DNA of 43,145 nt from MGNI01 sp964353875 (lineage in GTDB: Bacteria; Chloroflexota; Anaerolineae; Anaerolineales; E44-bin32): positions 1 to 43,145 of the forward strand of contig CAYGXU010000014.1 of NCBI GenBank assembly GCA_964353875.1, in the 5' to 3' direction. The stretch's first letter is position 1. Every line of letters starts with the position of its first letter. This document shows, in pieces, positions 1 to 7,803 of this stretch. Made by a program: the position numbers and the translations under genes. A model generated the notes under the pieces. That model was not told where the DNA came from. It worked only from the letters and a program-made list of their open reading frames with translations, and did not search any database.

Positions 1-30
1 AGTTAGATATTCTCAATCAATAGGTTGAAA

Positions 31-1158
31 ATGCGCATCACCAAAATCGAGACCATCCAACTCCCTGAACTCACCCGCTATCTCTGGGTACGTATTCACA
101 CCGACGAAGGCCTCATCGGCTTGGGCGAGACATACATCCACGCCGAGGCTGCGCGCGCCATGATCGAGAATGTCTACGCACCTGAGTTCCTCTTGGGGAA
201 GGATCCCCTCCATATTGAGACCCATTGGCGAGCGATGTTTGAACGCAGCAGCTTCGTCGGATGGGCCGGAGCGGAGATGCGCGCCATCAGCGCCATCGAC
301 ATCGCTCTCTGGGACCTGTTGGGACAGCACACCCGACAGCCAATCTATCAACTTCTAGGCGGTGAATGCCGCCCTCGACTCAAGATCTACAACACCTGTG
401 GTCCAGGAGAGCGCTTCGATTTTCACAAGAACCCAATTGAACTGGCTCAAGACCTGCTCGATTCTGGCATCCGGGCGATGAAAATCTACCCTTTCGATCC
501 ATTCGCCTCCCAATCTGAGGGACAGATGATCACCTTCGAGGACCTCGAAGCGGCCATCACCCCTATCCGCAAGATTCGCGAGCATTTCGGGAACGCCATC
601 GAAATCGCCATCGAGTTCCATGGCCATTGGAATCTCCCCAGTGCCCAGCGCATCGCACACGCACTCGAAGAATATCAGATCCTCTGGCTGGAAGACCTGA
701 TGAACCCCGATCATCTCGACGCTTATGAAACCCTGGTGCGGCAGACCAGGGCGCCTCTCATCATGAGCGAAAGGCTGATGACCCGCTTTCAATTCCTACC
801 CATTCTGCAACGCGGTCTGGCACAGATCATCAACCCCGATATCGAGTGGTGTGGCGGGATCAGCGAAGCCAAGAAGATTGCCACCCTGGCGGAAACTTAC
901 CATGTCCCGGTCGCTTTTCACAATTATGGCGGTCCGATCTTGAGCTTTGCCTCAGCACATGTGGCCGCCAGCCTCCCCAACTTCATGATCCTTGAGACCG
1001 GACGTGACCTGCTGGAAAAGTGGACGGCGGAGTTCGTCACTGAACCGATCCGCATCTCCGATGGGCATATGTCCATTCCAAAGGGACCAGGATTGGGGAC
1101 ATCTCTATCTCCGGCTTTATTGAGTAGGGAGGACTTAATTCTCAAGGTCATCCAATAA
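31..1158 (+). CDS. Mandelate racemase/muconate lactonizing family sugar-acid dehydratase (enolase superfamily)
   Basis: This is a complete enolase-superfamily protein of 375 residues. The N-terminal capping domain (about 1-125) is followed by the TIM barrel. Visible catalytic features are K151 in AMKIYPFD; metal ligands E195 (IEFHGHW), E221 (LWLEDL) and E247 (MSERL); H197; and H297 in AFHNYGGP. This set fits members that abstract the proton alpha to a carboxylate and then lose water, such as galactonate or gluconate dehydratases; the exact substrate cannot be read. ATG at 31 is preferred to the in-frame TTG at 25 because family members begin MRITxIE. The gene is convergent with the lactonase-like gene, and the two stop ends overlap by 11 bp. 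Its neighbours are all carbohydrate-acid enzymes, so it probably works in the same pathway even though it is on the other strand. Confidence 0.9.
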   Translation: MRITKIETIQLPELTRYLWVRIHTDEGLIGLGETYIHAEAARAMIENVYAPEFLLGKDPLHIETHWRAMFERSSFVGWAGAEMRAISAIDIALWDLLGQHTRQPIYQLLGGECRPRLKIYNTCGPGERFDFHKNPIELAQDLLDSGIRAMKIYPFDPFASQSEGQMITFEDLEAAITPIRKIREHFGNAIEIAIEFHGHWNLPSAQRIAHALEEYQILWLEDLMNPDHLDAYETLVRQTRAPLIMSERLMTRFQFLPILQRGLAQIINPDIEWCGGISEAKKIATLAETYHVPVAFHNYGGPILSFASAHVAASLPNFMILETGRDLLEKWTAEFVTEPIRISDGHMSIPKGPGLGTSLSPALLSREDLILKVIQ

Positions 1159-3076
1159 GGCGTACAATGGCATAAGGCAGCAATTCTAAGTCCAGGGTTC
1201 CATCCTTGGTCGCCCTGGTTCGTAGAGTTTGTATGCGATAAGCTTCCGGATCCTTCATGGCCTCGATGGCGTTGGTTTCATCCATCATCCGCATTTGGAT
1301 TCTCGCAGGCAAATTCTGCACGACCACAACCTGTTGGGCCGGGCTGAGATTGGCGACCAGGACGCACAGCCCTCTACTCGACCTCATTGCCAGGGTTTGG
1401 ACATGTAGCGGGTTGCTGGAGCGTGTCCGCAGCACATCGCCGCCTGAAAATTCGCCTACATCAGCGAAGACATGATAGACGGGGTAAACGGCTCTGGAGG
1501 GAATCGAAGCTCTCACACCCGCGGCTGAGCCTTCATGGGCTTCCATGATCCCGCCTCTCCCCAGTGTGGAGAAATAGGTGACGCTAGAAGCGCCCCCCTC
1601 GGCAAGGATTTTCAGACTCCCCACCGTCCAGCCCGCGCCGAGCAGCGAGCCCTGACGGAGATCGATATCCACGCGATTTATCTCAACTTCAGCATCATCT
1701 TTATAAGAAATCGGCGCAAAGAAGTGGGGCTTGAGGCTCACCGGTGTCACCTTTATCGGCAGGTCGGAGGCGAAATGGCGGGCGCTCTCCACACAATACC
1801 CTACCCCCGCCAGATTCTCGACCAGGGTATCGTCGTCGCTCAAGTGAATCTGTGGGCTGGCCGGGAAGCAGAGAAAATCCCATCCCTCCAGGGAAGGCCG
1901 ATCCATGTTCACCTGGGCGAAAGTATAGTTCGTCCCTCCCCCGAATGCGGCCGCCGGGTCCAATGCCTGCAGGTGCTCGCGGGCGAGGTGAACGAGCTCG
2001 GTCGGCGTCACCAATCGGTCGCTATGGAAGATCAACCATGCCCGCACTCTGACCTTAAGAGGGGCAAGCCGTTTCAACAATTGTTTGAGTTCAGCTTCCG
2101 CGCTTTCGGAGCAGAAAAGCGCCACATCCAAGGGAAGTCCCAGTGCCCGCGCCTGCTCGGCGACCCGCTCCAAGGCCAGCCCATATCCTGGATCGCTCAA
2201 TTTCAGATCCAACCGCAGATGGGAGAGGTTCAACGCCCGCAGACGTTCGATCTGCTTCTGCCCCAGCGTCTCGCTTTTCCAAGACGCCCTCAGACCAAGC
2301 GCCGGCATGGGTCGATGGAAATCCGGATCGCTGGTGACTTGGACTTCTTTTGTTCTGGAAGGAGCGACTTGCGGTAATCGACCATCTCGAAGGCGAAGCC
2401 CAACCTGCTGGCGGATGCGCGCCCCCTCCTGGATCTCGAACGGCCTCGGCAGCGAGCTCGGTCGGGCGTAGATCTTATAGGAGGCATCGCCGAAGTTGCG
2501 CTGGTCCTCCATCTCAAAAATATCGCCCTCGAGACACACCTCTGCTCTCAGGTCGGGGCGGATTTCATGGGAAATGGAGCGTAGTTCGGTTATGGGCGGG
2601 ACGGGCGAGATCAATTCTGGGAACTTGCTTTTTTCTCGGGACCCATCCACCTTCTCCACCCAACAGGGCTTGCCCCGGCAGGGTTCGATCGGATGCAGAA
2701 CGCAAAAACCGAGGCGGTTAACATGAAATGTATTGTGGGCTACCCCCTCAATCAGAAATGCGACCCCGTCCTTGTCCCCGTTAATGGCCACCTTCCAGGC
2801 CAAATCAATCTCCCCCTGATGATGGAAGGCGTTATACCGGATGTGGAATGCATTCAGCCCGCTTTCGCAATGCAGGTTCTCAATCAGCGCCGGGACCGTC
2901 CCCCAATTCGGATCGCGCACGGCAAAGTAGATCCGCCGTAGGACTTCCACCTCACCGAAGCGGATATAGCGCAATTCGCCATCTTGAAAGTCAAGCGACA
3001 ACGGTCCTGCCTGAAGCTGCCATTTCTCCGCAGGAGGATCTCCTACGCCGCGATACAAGCTATATTTCTCCAGCAT
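1148..3076 (-). CDS. D-apionate lactonase-like protein
   Basis: About 642 residues. I recognise the architecture of D-apionate lactonase (ApnL): an N-terminal beta domain, a central TIM-barrel-like domain and a C-terminal beta domain. Landmarks recalled from that family are LHPIEPCRGKPCWVEKVDGS, a GDIFEMEDQRNFGDASYK segment, SPQIHLSDDDTLVENL in the barrel, and GAGWTVGSLKILAEGGASSVTYF near the end. ApnL opens the lactone made when D-apiose is oxidised, releasing D-apionate. The start at 3076 (MLEKYSLYRG) has a GGGGG sequence 7 nt upstream; an in-frame ATG at 3109 would add 11 residues but has a poorer SD. It lies downstream of the TIM-barrel and Gfo/Idh genes on the same strand, so it is probably the third gene of that operon. 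The assignment is from memory of motifs, and the substrate could be another aldonolactone. Confidence 0.75.
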   Translation of the reverse strand: MLEKYSLYRGVGDPPAEKWQLQAGPLSLDFQDGELRYIRFGEVEVLRRIYFAVRDPNWGTVPALIENLHCESGLNAFHIRYNAFHHQGEIDLAWKVAINGDKDGVAFLIEGVAHNTFHVNRLGFCVLHPIEPCRGKPCWVEKVDGSREKSKFPELISPVPPITELRSISHEIRPDLRAEVCLEGDIFEMEDQRNFGDASYKIYARPSSLPRPFEIQEGARIRQQVGLRLRDGRLPQVAPSRTKEVQVTSDPDFHRPMPALGLRASWKSETLGQKQIERLRALNLSHLRLDLKLSDPGYGLALERVAEQARALGLPLDVALFCSESAEAELKQLLKRLAPLKVRVRAWLIFHSDRLVTPTELVHLAREHLQALDPAAAFGGGTNYTFAQVNMDRPSLEGWDFLCFPASPQIHLSDDDTLVENLAGVGYCVESARHFASDLPIKVTPVSLKPHFFAPISYKDDAEVEINRVDIDLRQGSLLGAGWTVGSLKILAEGGASSVTYFSTLGRGGIMEAHEGSAAGVRASIPSRAVYPVYHVFADVGEFSGGDVLRTRSSNPLHVQTLAMRSSRGLCVLVANLSPAQQVVVVQNLPARIQMRMMDETNAIEAMKDPEAYRIQTLRTRATKDGTLDLELLPYAIVRLIG

Positions 3077-3149
3077 GTCGTCCCCCATTCCTGCCCAAGC
3101 GGCATTCACTGCTCAAGATCGACCCATAAGGTGTCCTTTTAGTGGGACA

Positions 3150-3983
3150 TCATCCTGCCAGGACGCGCTCGATCAGTCGGATCGTCCTCTTCACGCCGGC
3201 GTATTCATCCCCATCCACGGGCATGCATTCGATCCCCCAGGCGCCCCGATAGCCGGCCTCTAATAATATCTTCATTGCCATGGGGATATCCACGCTGGGT
3301 TCGTTCCCCTTTTCATCGAACGAGAAGGTCTTAATATGAATCGCCTTTGCATAGGGAGCGCACATCCGCCAACCGTCCTCTTTCCGATCCGCGGCCCAGT
3401 TATGCGTATCCAGCAGCAGCCCTAGCCCATCCACCGCATCCAGAATTCTTACCAGATTCTCCGGCAACTGAGATGCGCCCCAATGGTTTTCCACCAGGAC
3501 CTCGATTCCCAGCTTGCGTCCACGCGCCACGAGATCACTGTAACCTTCAACAATCGCCTCGAAAACCTCACCCGGCATCTCCGCTGGTCCGCCCGAATCA
3601 AATCGGACCTGTCTCGCCCCTAGCAGGCTGGCGATCTGCAGCCATTTATAAGCCGCGGCGCGATTGGCTCGAACGACGCGCGGCGCGGCTTCGTAAATAT
3701 GCGCGCCATCGACACAGATACACCCAAAGGGCAAATCCACCTTCTCGGCCGCCTTTTTGACCGCCTTCAAGTATGCCTGCTCTTCCGGCATGAGTTGGAC
3801 CTGATGCGGGTCGGCCCATATCTTCCAGCCCATCTCCCAGGCCTTCAAGGGGGCGAAATGAGCATCCCAGGGGTCGAGCTGAGTGGCACCTAATTCTCTG
3901 CAATCCGCAAAATACTTGACGATATCCTGTTTCCCCGCCAAAAATGTCCTGAAGAAACTGAACGAACAAATCGCAATTTCCAC
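3150..3983 (-). CDS. Sugar phosphate isomerase/epimerase-like TIM barrel (xylose isomerase-like fold)
   Basis: A 277-residue AP-endonuclease-2/xylose-isomerase-like TIM barrel. The expected metal-site signatures occur in order: E in VENHWG, D/H in LLDTHNW, H in AIHIKTFSFDEKGNE and the late E in WGIECMP. This fold includes sugar isomerases and epimerases as well as 3-oxo-isoapionate decarboxylase (OiaC) of apiose metabolism; the sequence alone does not choose. The GTG at 3983 is taken as start because GGAGGG lies 5 nt before it and the protein then begins with the expected barrel strand VEIAICSFSFF. An ATG at 4031 would place the start inside an intergenic repeat and is unlikely. It sits between the Gfo/Idh gene upstream and the lactonase gene downstream, all on the minus strand. 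Confidence 0.85.
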   Translation of the reverse strand: MEIAICSFSFFRTFLAGKQDIVKYFADCRELGATQLDPWDAHFAPLKAWEMGWKIWADPHQVQLMPEEQAYLKAVKKAAEKVDLPFGCICVDGAHIYEAAPRVVRANRAAAYKWLQIASLLGARQVRFDSGGPAEMPGEVFEAIVEGYSDLVARGRKLGIEVLVENHWGASQLPENLVRILDAVDGLGLLLDTHNWAADRKEDGWRMCAPYAKAIHIKTFSFDEKGNEPSVDIPMAMKILLEAGYRGAWGIECMPVDGDEYAGVKRTIRLIERVLAG

Positions 3984-4024
3984 TTTTCCCTCCATGATTT
4001 GAATGATTGAGTTCATGCCGAAGT

Positions 4025-4152
4025 ATGTCATTCTGAGCGGAACGCAGTGGAGCGAAGAATCCCTGAGATGAAACGGACCAAAGTCGCGCCCCAGGGATCC
4101 TTCGTCGCGGAGTTTATCCTGAGCGAAGCCGAAGGACTCCTCAGGATGACAT
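4025..4152. repeat. MITE-like palindromic intergenic repeat
   Basis: An approximately 128-bp element bounded by inverted ends: ATGTCATTCTGAG at 4025-4037 and, on the other strand, ATGTCATCCTGAG from 4140-4152 (12 of 13 match). Inside it the words AGCGAAGAATC, GGATCCTTCGTCGC and CCTGAGCGAAGCCGAAGGA recur in both orientations, so the RNA could fold. It fills most of the space between the Gfo/Idh and TIM-barrel genes and carries no ORF. Elements with these ends are common dispersed repeats in many bacterial genomes; only one copy is visible here. Confidence 0.7.
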
Positions 4153-4216
4153 CATTATGCAGATATGTTATGCGTATGCTCCATTGCGCCCACATTCCCT
4201 GCAACATGCCCCACAG

Positions 4217-5335
4217 CTAAAGCGTGAGCGCCGTCGATTGCGACGATTGCTTCACTTCTTCCGCCGTGACCTCTCGGCCCAACTTGTCCGAAAGATAGAT
4301 CCCCTCTGAGATGAGCATGGCATTCAGGGCGATTTCTGCGGTCGGCAATAGCTCGACCTGACCCCGCAGGGCGGCGATCCAATGGTGCTGCGCGCTATCA
4401 TAAGCCTCGGCATTCTCACGGATGGCATGGTTCCTCCAATCGAACGCTTCCAGATCGGCGGTTGTGCACAACTCGAGGTCACCAAGGTTGCTGTAGAAGC
4501 CAAATGGATCCACCCGCACCCCGCCTTCCGAGCCGACGACATAAATCCCATCCAAACGGTCAAGGTTGATCGCCCAGGCCTCCACGATCTCAAGCGCGAT
4601 CTCGTTCTCCAGCCGAACCAGGCCGATGCCAAACTCCTCCACATCGTAGCCACTGGTCTTTTTACGGGCCTCATCCATGGCGATCTCCTGATAGATCTTG
4701 CCCGAGATCCGTAGAGTTTGCGGATTGCCCATCAGATGCAGCACGACTGCGATGGGATAGACGCCCATATCATAGACCGCCCCCCCGCCAGCCATGTGCT
4801 TTTGGACAAAGGGCATCTTCCCATAACCGTCCACATAGGGCCGAAAACGACGGCGGAAGCCGGCTGCGCGCGCATGGTAGATCTTGCCCAACAATCCCGC
4901 ATCCACCACCGACTTGGCCGCTTTGACTTCCTTGGCGAAGAGGGCATAGAGCTGGATGGAAAGCCGGCGGTCCAGCTTCTTGGCCGTCCGATACATCGTC
5001 TCCGCGTCGCGGTAGGATCCCGCCATGGGCTTCTCACAATAGACATGCTTGCCCGCTTCGAGCCCCGCGACGGTGACCGGCATGTGCAGGTTGTTGTGCA
5101 GGCAGACGTCGACCGCGTCGATGTCCTCCCGCCTGAGCAACTCCCGAAAATCCTCGTAGGTATCAGCAATGCCATACTGCTGCGATACCTGCGCCAACTC
5201 CTGCTGATCGATGTCACAGATAGCGACCACTTCCACTCCCTTCACCTTCTGGTAAAGCTGCAGATGGCCCTTCCCGATCATACCCACTCCGATCACTCCG
5301 ATGCGGATCGTATCCGCCTTGCTCTTCTTGCTCAT
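4217..5335 (-). CDS. Gfo/Idh/MocA family NAD(P)-dependent oxidoreductase
   Basis: 372 residues with the complete two-domain family layout. The N-terminal Rossmann fold shows IGVIGVGMIGKGH (about 12-24), an acidic CDID end of strand 2, and the catalytic EKP motif (K102) in HVYCEKPMAGS. The C-terminal alpha/beta domain includes the GGGAVYDMGVYPIA segment. Such enzymes oxidise sugars or inositols to lactones or keto forms; D-apiose dehydrogenase (ApsD) belongs to this family, which suits the lactonase-like gene downstream. The ATG is preceded by AGGAGAG about 8 nt upstream. It is the first gene of the minus-strand operon 5335 to 1148, although a 128-bp repeat separates it from the next gene. Confidence 0.88.
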   Translation of the reverse strand: MSKKSKADTIRIGVIGVGMIGKGHLQLYQKVKGVEVVAICDIDQQELAQVSQQYGIADTYEDFRELLRREDIDAVDVCLHNNLHMPVTVAGLEAGKHVYCEKPMAGSYRDAETMYRTAKKLDRRLSIQLYALFAKEVKAAKSVVDAGLLGKIYHARAAGFRRRFRPYVDGYGKMPFVQKHMAGGGAVYDMGVYPIAVVLHLMGNPQTLRISGKIYQEIAMDEARKKTSGYDVEEFGIGLVRLENEIALEIVEAWAINLDRLDGIYVVGSEGGVRVDPFGFYSNLGDLELCTTADLEAFDWRNHAIRENAEAYDSAQHHWIAALRGQVELLPTAEIALNAMLISEGIYLSDKLGREVTAEEVKQSSQSTALTL

Positions 5336-5797
5336 GATCTACTCTCCTGTAAGATAGGAATTACCTTTTGGAGCTTCAGAACGAACATTGAAATGGAAAA
5401 CGAGAACCGCGCTTCATCTCTTGCGGCAGCGGGCTGTGGAACGCCATGAAATTTAATGTATGAGATAAAGTTGTGTGCACAAACGGAATTTCACCAAGTG
5501 CACTGTCGTTCTTGCATCAACCCGACGACTCGCAAACATCGCCGAGTATATCTTGACCATCGAGTGCGATCAAGAGAAAACATAGACTTATCCAAAAATC
5601 CATTTGTTTTAATATTCACATCTGTTGGCAACTTCTCTTAAGTCGACTTGTGGAAAATGTTATGGAGTCCATCATCCCCCCGCCAATGACCAACAGCAAG
5701 CTGTTGGTCTCCTGGCCTATTGAAGACTCCCGCCCCTTGACTACCCCTACAAATTCGATTGTATATAAGCGCTCCTAATTGTTTAGTAGAATTAACT
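5336..5797. other. Intergenic region with candidate promoter and operator
   Basis: 462 bp without a convincing gene, between the divergent Gfo/Idh gene and the MarR remnant. On the minus strand a possible promoter for the sugar-acid operon is TTGTGC (5477-5482) and TACATT (5455-5460) with a 16-bp spacer. Its -35 overlaps the near-palindrome TTGTG-TG-CACAA (5471-5482), which resembles a LacI-type operator. The perfect 10-bp palindrome AAGTCGACTT lies at 5640-5649. These are weak, pattern-based suggestions. Confidence 0.35.
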
Positions 5798-6063
5798 ATG
5801 TCGCCTGCTGAACGATTTTCAGAAGTCCTGCAACAATGGACGAAGGTGTTCTTGCATCGCTCTGCACGCGACTTAAAACGATTTTTGGGAGAGTCAGGCT
5901 TGTCGGTCTCGCATCTCAATATTCTCATGCGTTTACACCACAGCGATACTTGCGGGGTCTCAGAAATCAGTGTCCATCTGGGCATCAGCAATCCCGCCGC
6001 CGGTCGGGAATCCAAGCAGGCTCCAGCGGCTTCATAAAACGGGGGATCTGATCCAGCCGATAT
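5798..6063 (+). pseudogene. Frameshifted, truncated MarR-family transcriptional regulator
   Basis: From ATG 5798 the reading frame gives the N-terminal half of a MarR regulator: dimerisation helix (about 1-30), then LSVSHLNILMRLHHSDTCGVSEISVHLGISNPAA, the wing-helix recognition region. The frame then runs into a stop near 6037. The continuation SRLQRLHKTGDLIQ, the expected second half of the recognition helix, is found in the +1 frame starting near 6014. About 13 extra bases (near 6002-6014) lie between the two matching parts. After LIQ the wing (usually a DRR motif) and C-terminal helices are missing. It is read as a decayed gene, not an assembly slip alone, because the C-terminus is also gone. 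Confidence 0.65.
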
Positions 6064-6216
6064 CTGAAATAGTGGCGGGGCTTGTCTCCGCCACTACAGG
6101 AATTTGCATCTTTAATGCAAAGTGTTTATTTTGGCAAGGGTGATACAATCGATCCCATTCGGCCTATTGACTTCGTACTTCCATTCGCCAGGGAAACCAT
6201 CGACCTCGAGTCAAGA

Positions 6217-6747
6217 ATGGACATCAAACTCAACTCGCAAGACCTTTGGCGGGCAACCGCCCTCTTTCTGAGCCTGGATTTGCTCGTTCTGGTCCCACTG
6301 ATCATCGTTGCGCGTTCCGCCTCCCCCCAGCAATTGACAAAGACGATTTTCCCAGCGTCGGCGTTATTCTGGGGCATCACGGCCATGCTGCTGGTCTTGG
6401 GTTCCTGGAACCTCTATTATCGCTACTTCTTCCCCGCTTGGATGCGCTGGTTGACCCCCCTGGAAACTCTCGTCTACGCCTTAATCGCCATCGGTCTATG
6501 GTGGTTGGCGATGCGGCTGCCGGAATCGGCGCTTCTTTGGTTCGCCCTCCTCGGCGGGCTCGAAGGAGTCGCGGAGCACATATTGGGAATTTACGGTTTG
6601 CGTATCCTGGAAAAAGTGCCCTGGCTCCAGGAAGTGAAGGCCTCCGAAGCCATCCTATTCTCCTTCTTTGAATATGTGTTCTATTGGACCCTGGTTGCTT
6701 GGTTGGCAATGGGTCTTCTTAAAATCCTGCGATTCTTCACCACCTAA
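6217..6747 (+). CDS. Hypothetical multi-pass membrane protein
   Basis: 176 residues, not recognised. About five hydrophobic segments are visible: roughly 14-33 (LFLSLDLLVLVPLIIVA), 45-65, 83-103 (ETLVYALIAIGLWWLAM), 105-125 and 150-172. The first ATG that gives a membrane protein from its N-terminus is 6217 (MDIKLNSQDL). Upstream in-frame starts would run into the decayed MarR region and add a non-hydrophobic tail. It lies just downstream of the MarR remnant, so it may once have been that regulator's target. No catalytic motif can be named. Confidence 0.6.
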   Translation: MDIKLNSQDLWRATALFLSLDLLVLVPLIIVARSASPQQLTKTIFPASALFWGITAMLLVLGSWNLYYRYFFPAWMRWLTPLETLVYALIAIGLWWLAMRLPESALLWFALLGGLEGVAEHILGIYGLRILEKVPWLQEVKASEAILFSFFEYVFYWTLVAWLAMGLLKILRFFTT

Positions 6748-6892
6748 AATGCGCGCCTTAAGAAAAATCCTTTAAGGACCGATTCCTTATGCATTGAAAC
6801 TGACCATTAAGACCTTGCGAAGCAACCATGCCTGGCAGGATCTGAGGTCATGGCGTGCTACTTAAAAGAATGCGAATCACTCTCCCGCTTGA

Positions 6893-6921
6893 TTGACTCC
6901 TTGATCTAATCGATATATACT
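6893..6921 (+). promoter_or_regulatory. Promoter of the toxin-antitoxin operon
   Basis: TTGACT (6893-6898) and TATACT (6916-6921) are separated by exactly 17 bp, a near-consensus housekeeping-sigma promoter. It points into the antitoxin gene that starts at 6977. Confidence 0.75.
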
Positions 6922-6928
6922 GTTATTC

Positions 6929-6960
6929 AGTAAGAAGGGAAGAAAGTAAGAATATCTTAC
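6929..6960 (+). promoter_or_regulatory. Probable autoregulatory operator of the toxin-antitoxin operon
   Basis: Just downstream of the -10 box, AGTAAGAA occurs at 6929-6936 and again at 6945-6952. The second copy is part of the inverted repeat GTAAGA-ATA-TCTTAC (6946-6960). Symmetric sites in this position are typical of antitoxin-bound operators; AbrB-type antitoxins commonly repress their own operon. Confidence 0.55.
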
Positions 6961-6976
6961 CTTAGAAGGATGAAGG

Positions 6977-7444
6977 ATGGCAAACCAAGAAATCGGTATT
7001 CTATTATATCAAGCCGAAGAATTAAAACGGCAGGCCGCAAAATTGCTCGAACTGGCCGAACGCGTCAAGGATATTGCCGCTCGTGTCAAGCAGGCAGAAT
7101 CGGATGAGCCCGCGTTGCCCAATCATATCATCAGACAGTTCTCCTCAATCTCATCCGGCGACACTTTTAGGGCCAAAATCCGCCCGAAAGGCCAGGTAAC
7201 GATCCCCGCAAAGGTTCGCACTGCGCTCGGTTTGGACGAAGGCGATGGTCTCCTTGGAACTTATGATGTCAATACCGGCGAGGTCCGCCTGGTTGAAGAT
7301 GTCACCGTTGAACCAGAAAAGGCCTGGTTCTGGAAAGACCAGTGGCAAGAAATGCTGGTTCAGTCCGTGGGAGACTTGATCGATGGGCGTGCATCGCGCT
7401 ATGATAGCCTCAGCGATGCGGTCGATGAAATGATCCAAGAATAA
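6977..7444 (+). CDS. AbrB/SpoVT-domain antitoxin with N-terminal coiled coil
   Basis: 155 residues. Residues about 5-42 are a heptad-rich helix (YQAEELKRQAAKLLELAERV) predicted to form a coiled coil. Residues about 63-110 form a swapped-hairpin AbrB domain, with the characteristic KIRPKGQVTIPAKVRTALGL core. The C-terminal third (about 112-155, tryptophan- and acid-rich) is the likely toxin-neutralising tail. Most AbrB antitoxins of this type are 70-110 residues, so the coiled-coil extension is unusual. The SD AGAAGGA ends 6 nt before the ATG. The downstream RelE-like gene starts 19 nt after the stop and has its own SD, and a promoter with operator lies upstream. Pairing an AbrB antitoxin with a RelE-fold toxin has precedent in PrlF/YhaV. 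Confidence 0.8.
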   Translation: MANQEIGILLYQAEELKRQAAKLLELAERVKDIAARVKQAESDEPALPNHIIRQFSSISSGDTFRAKIRPKGQVTIPAKVRTALGLDEGDGLLGTYDVNTGEVRLVEDVTVEPEKAWFWKDQWQEMLVQSVGDLIDGRASRYDSLSDAVDEMIQE

Positions 7445-7463
7445 TCAGCAGCGAGGCTCTCAA

Positions 7464-7715
7464 GTGCCGATCGACATCCCAGAAAGCCTCAAACCCACGC
7501 TCAGAACCCTGCCTCCGGCGGTGATCAAGAAAATGGATCGGATCTTGACGCGCCTCATGAAGGATCCCTTCCCGGCTGATCTCTCGATCCAGGAGCTAGA
7601 ATTAGCCCCAGGTTTCAGAGTATACGCCATCCTCATTGATGGGTATCGATTAATCTATCGACCTCTGCCCGATTCGAACATCATCGTCTTATGCGGCATT
7701 GGAAAAATTGAATAG
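7464..7715 (+). CDS. RelE/ParE-superfamily toxin-like protein
   Basis: 83 residues. The length and pattern (two N-terminal helices, then strands with FRVYAILIDGYRLIYRPLP and IIVLCGIGKIE) match the RelE/ParE fold; the hallmark is the central RVYAxxxxGYRLIY hairpin. The start is a GTG at 7464 with GAGG 7 nt upstream. It follows the AbrB-type antitoxin gene by 19 nt, the usual antitoxin-first order. RelE-fold toxins usually cut mRNA on the ribosome, whereas ParE members poison gyrase. Catalytic residues are poorly conserved in this fold, so I do not choose between them. Confidence 0.7.
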   Translation: MPIDIPESLKPTLRTLPPAVIKKMDRILTRLMKDPFPADLSIQELELAPGFRVYAILIDGYRLIYRPLPDSNIIVLCGIGKIE

Positions 7716-7803
7716 AAACTTGTCACAGGCTTATGATCTCTCTATACGCGAGCCCTTTGTGTCAACATAGAAGTCTCGCACTGTCTCTTCAAGGAATCGA
7801 TCG

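Noticed and set aside
1535..2377. Long plus-strand open frame opposite the lactonase-like gene
   Set aside because: It is fully antisense to a recognised protein, has no SD, and its product has no domain-like pattern.
5404..5415. GAACCGCGCTTC as a third parS site
   Set aside because: It has one mismatch that breaks the palindrome and lies 18 kb from the cassette; a chance match is likely.
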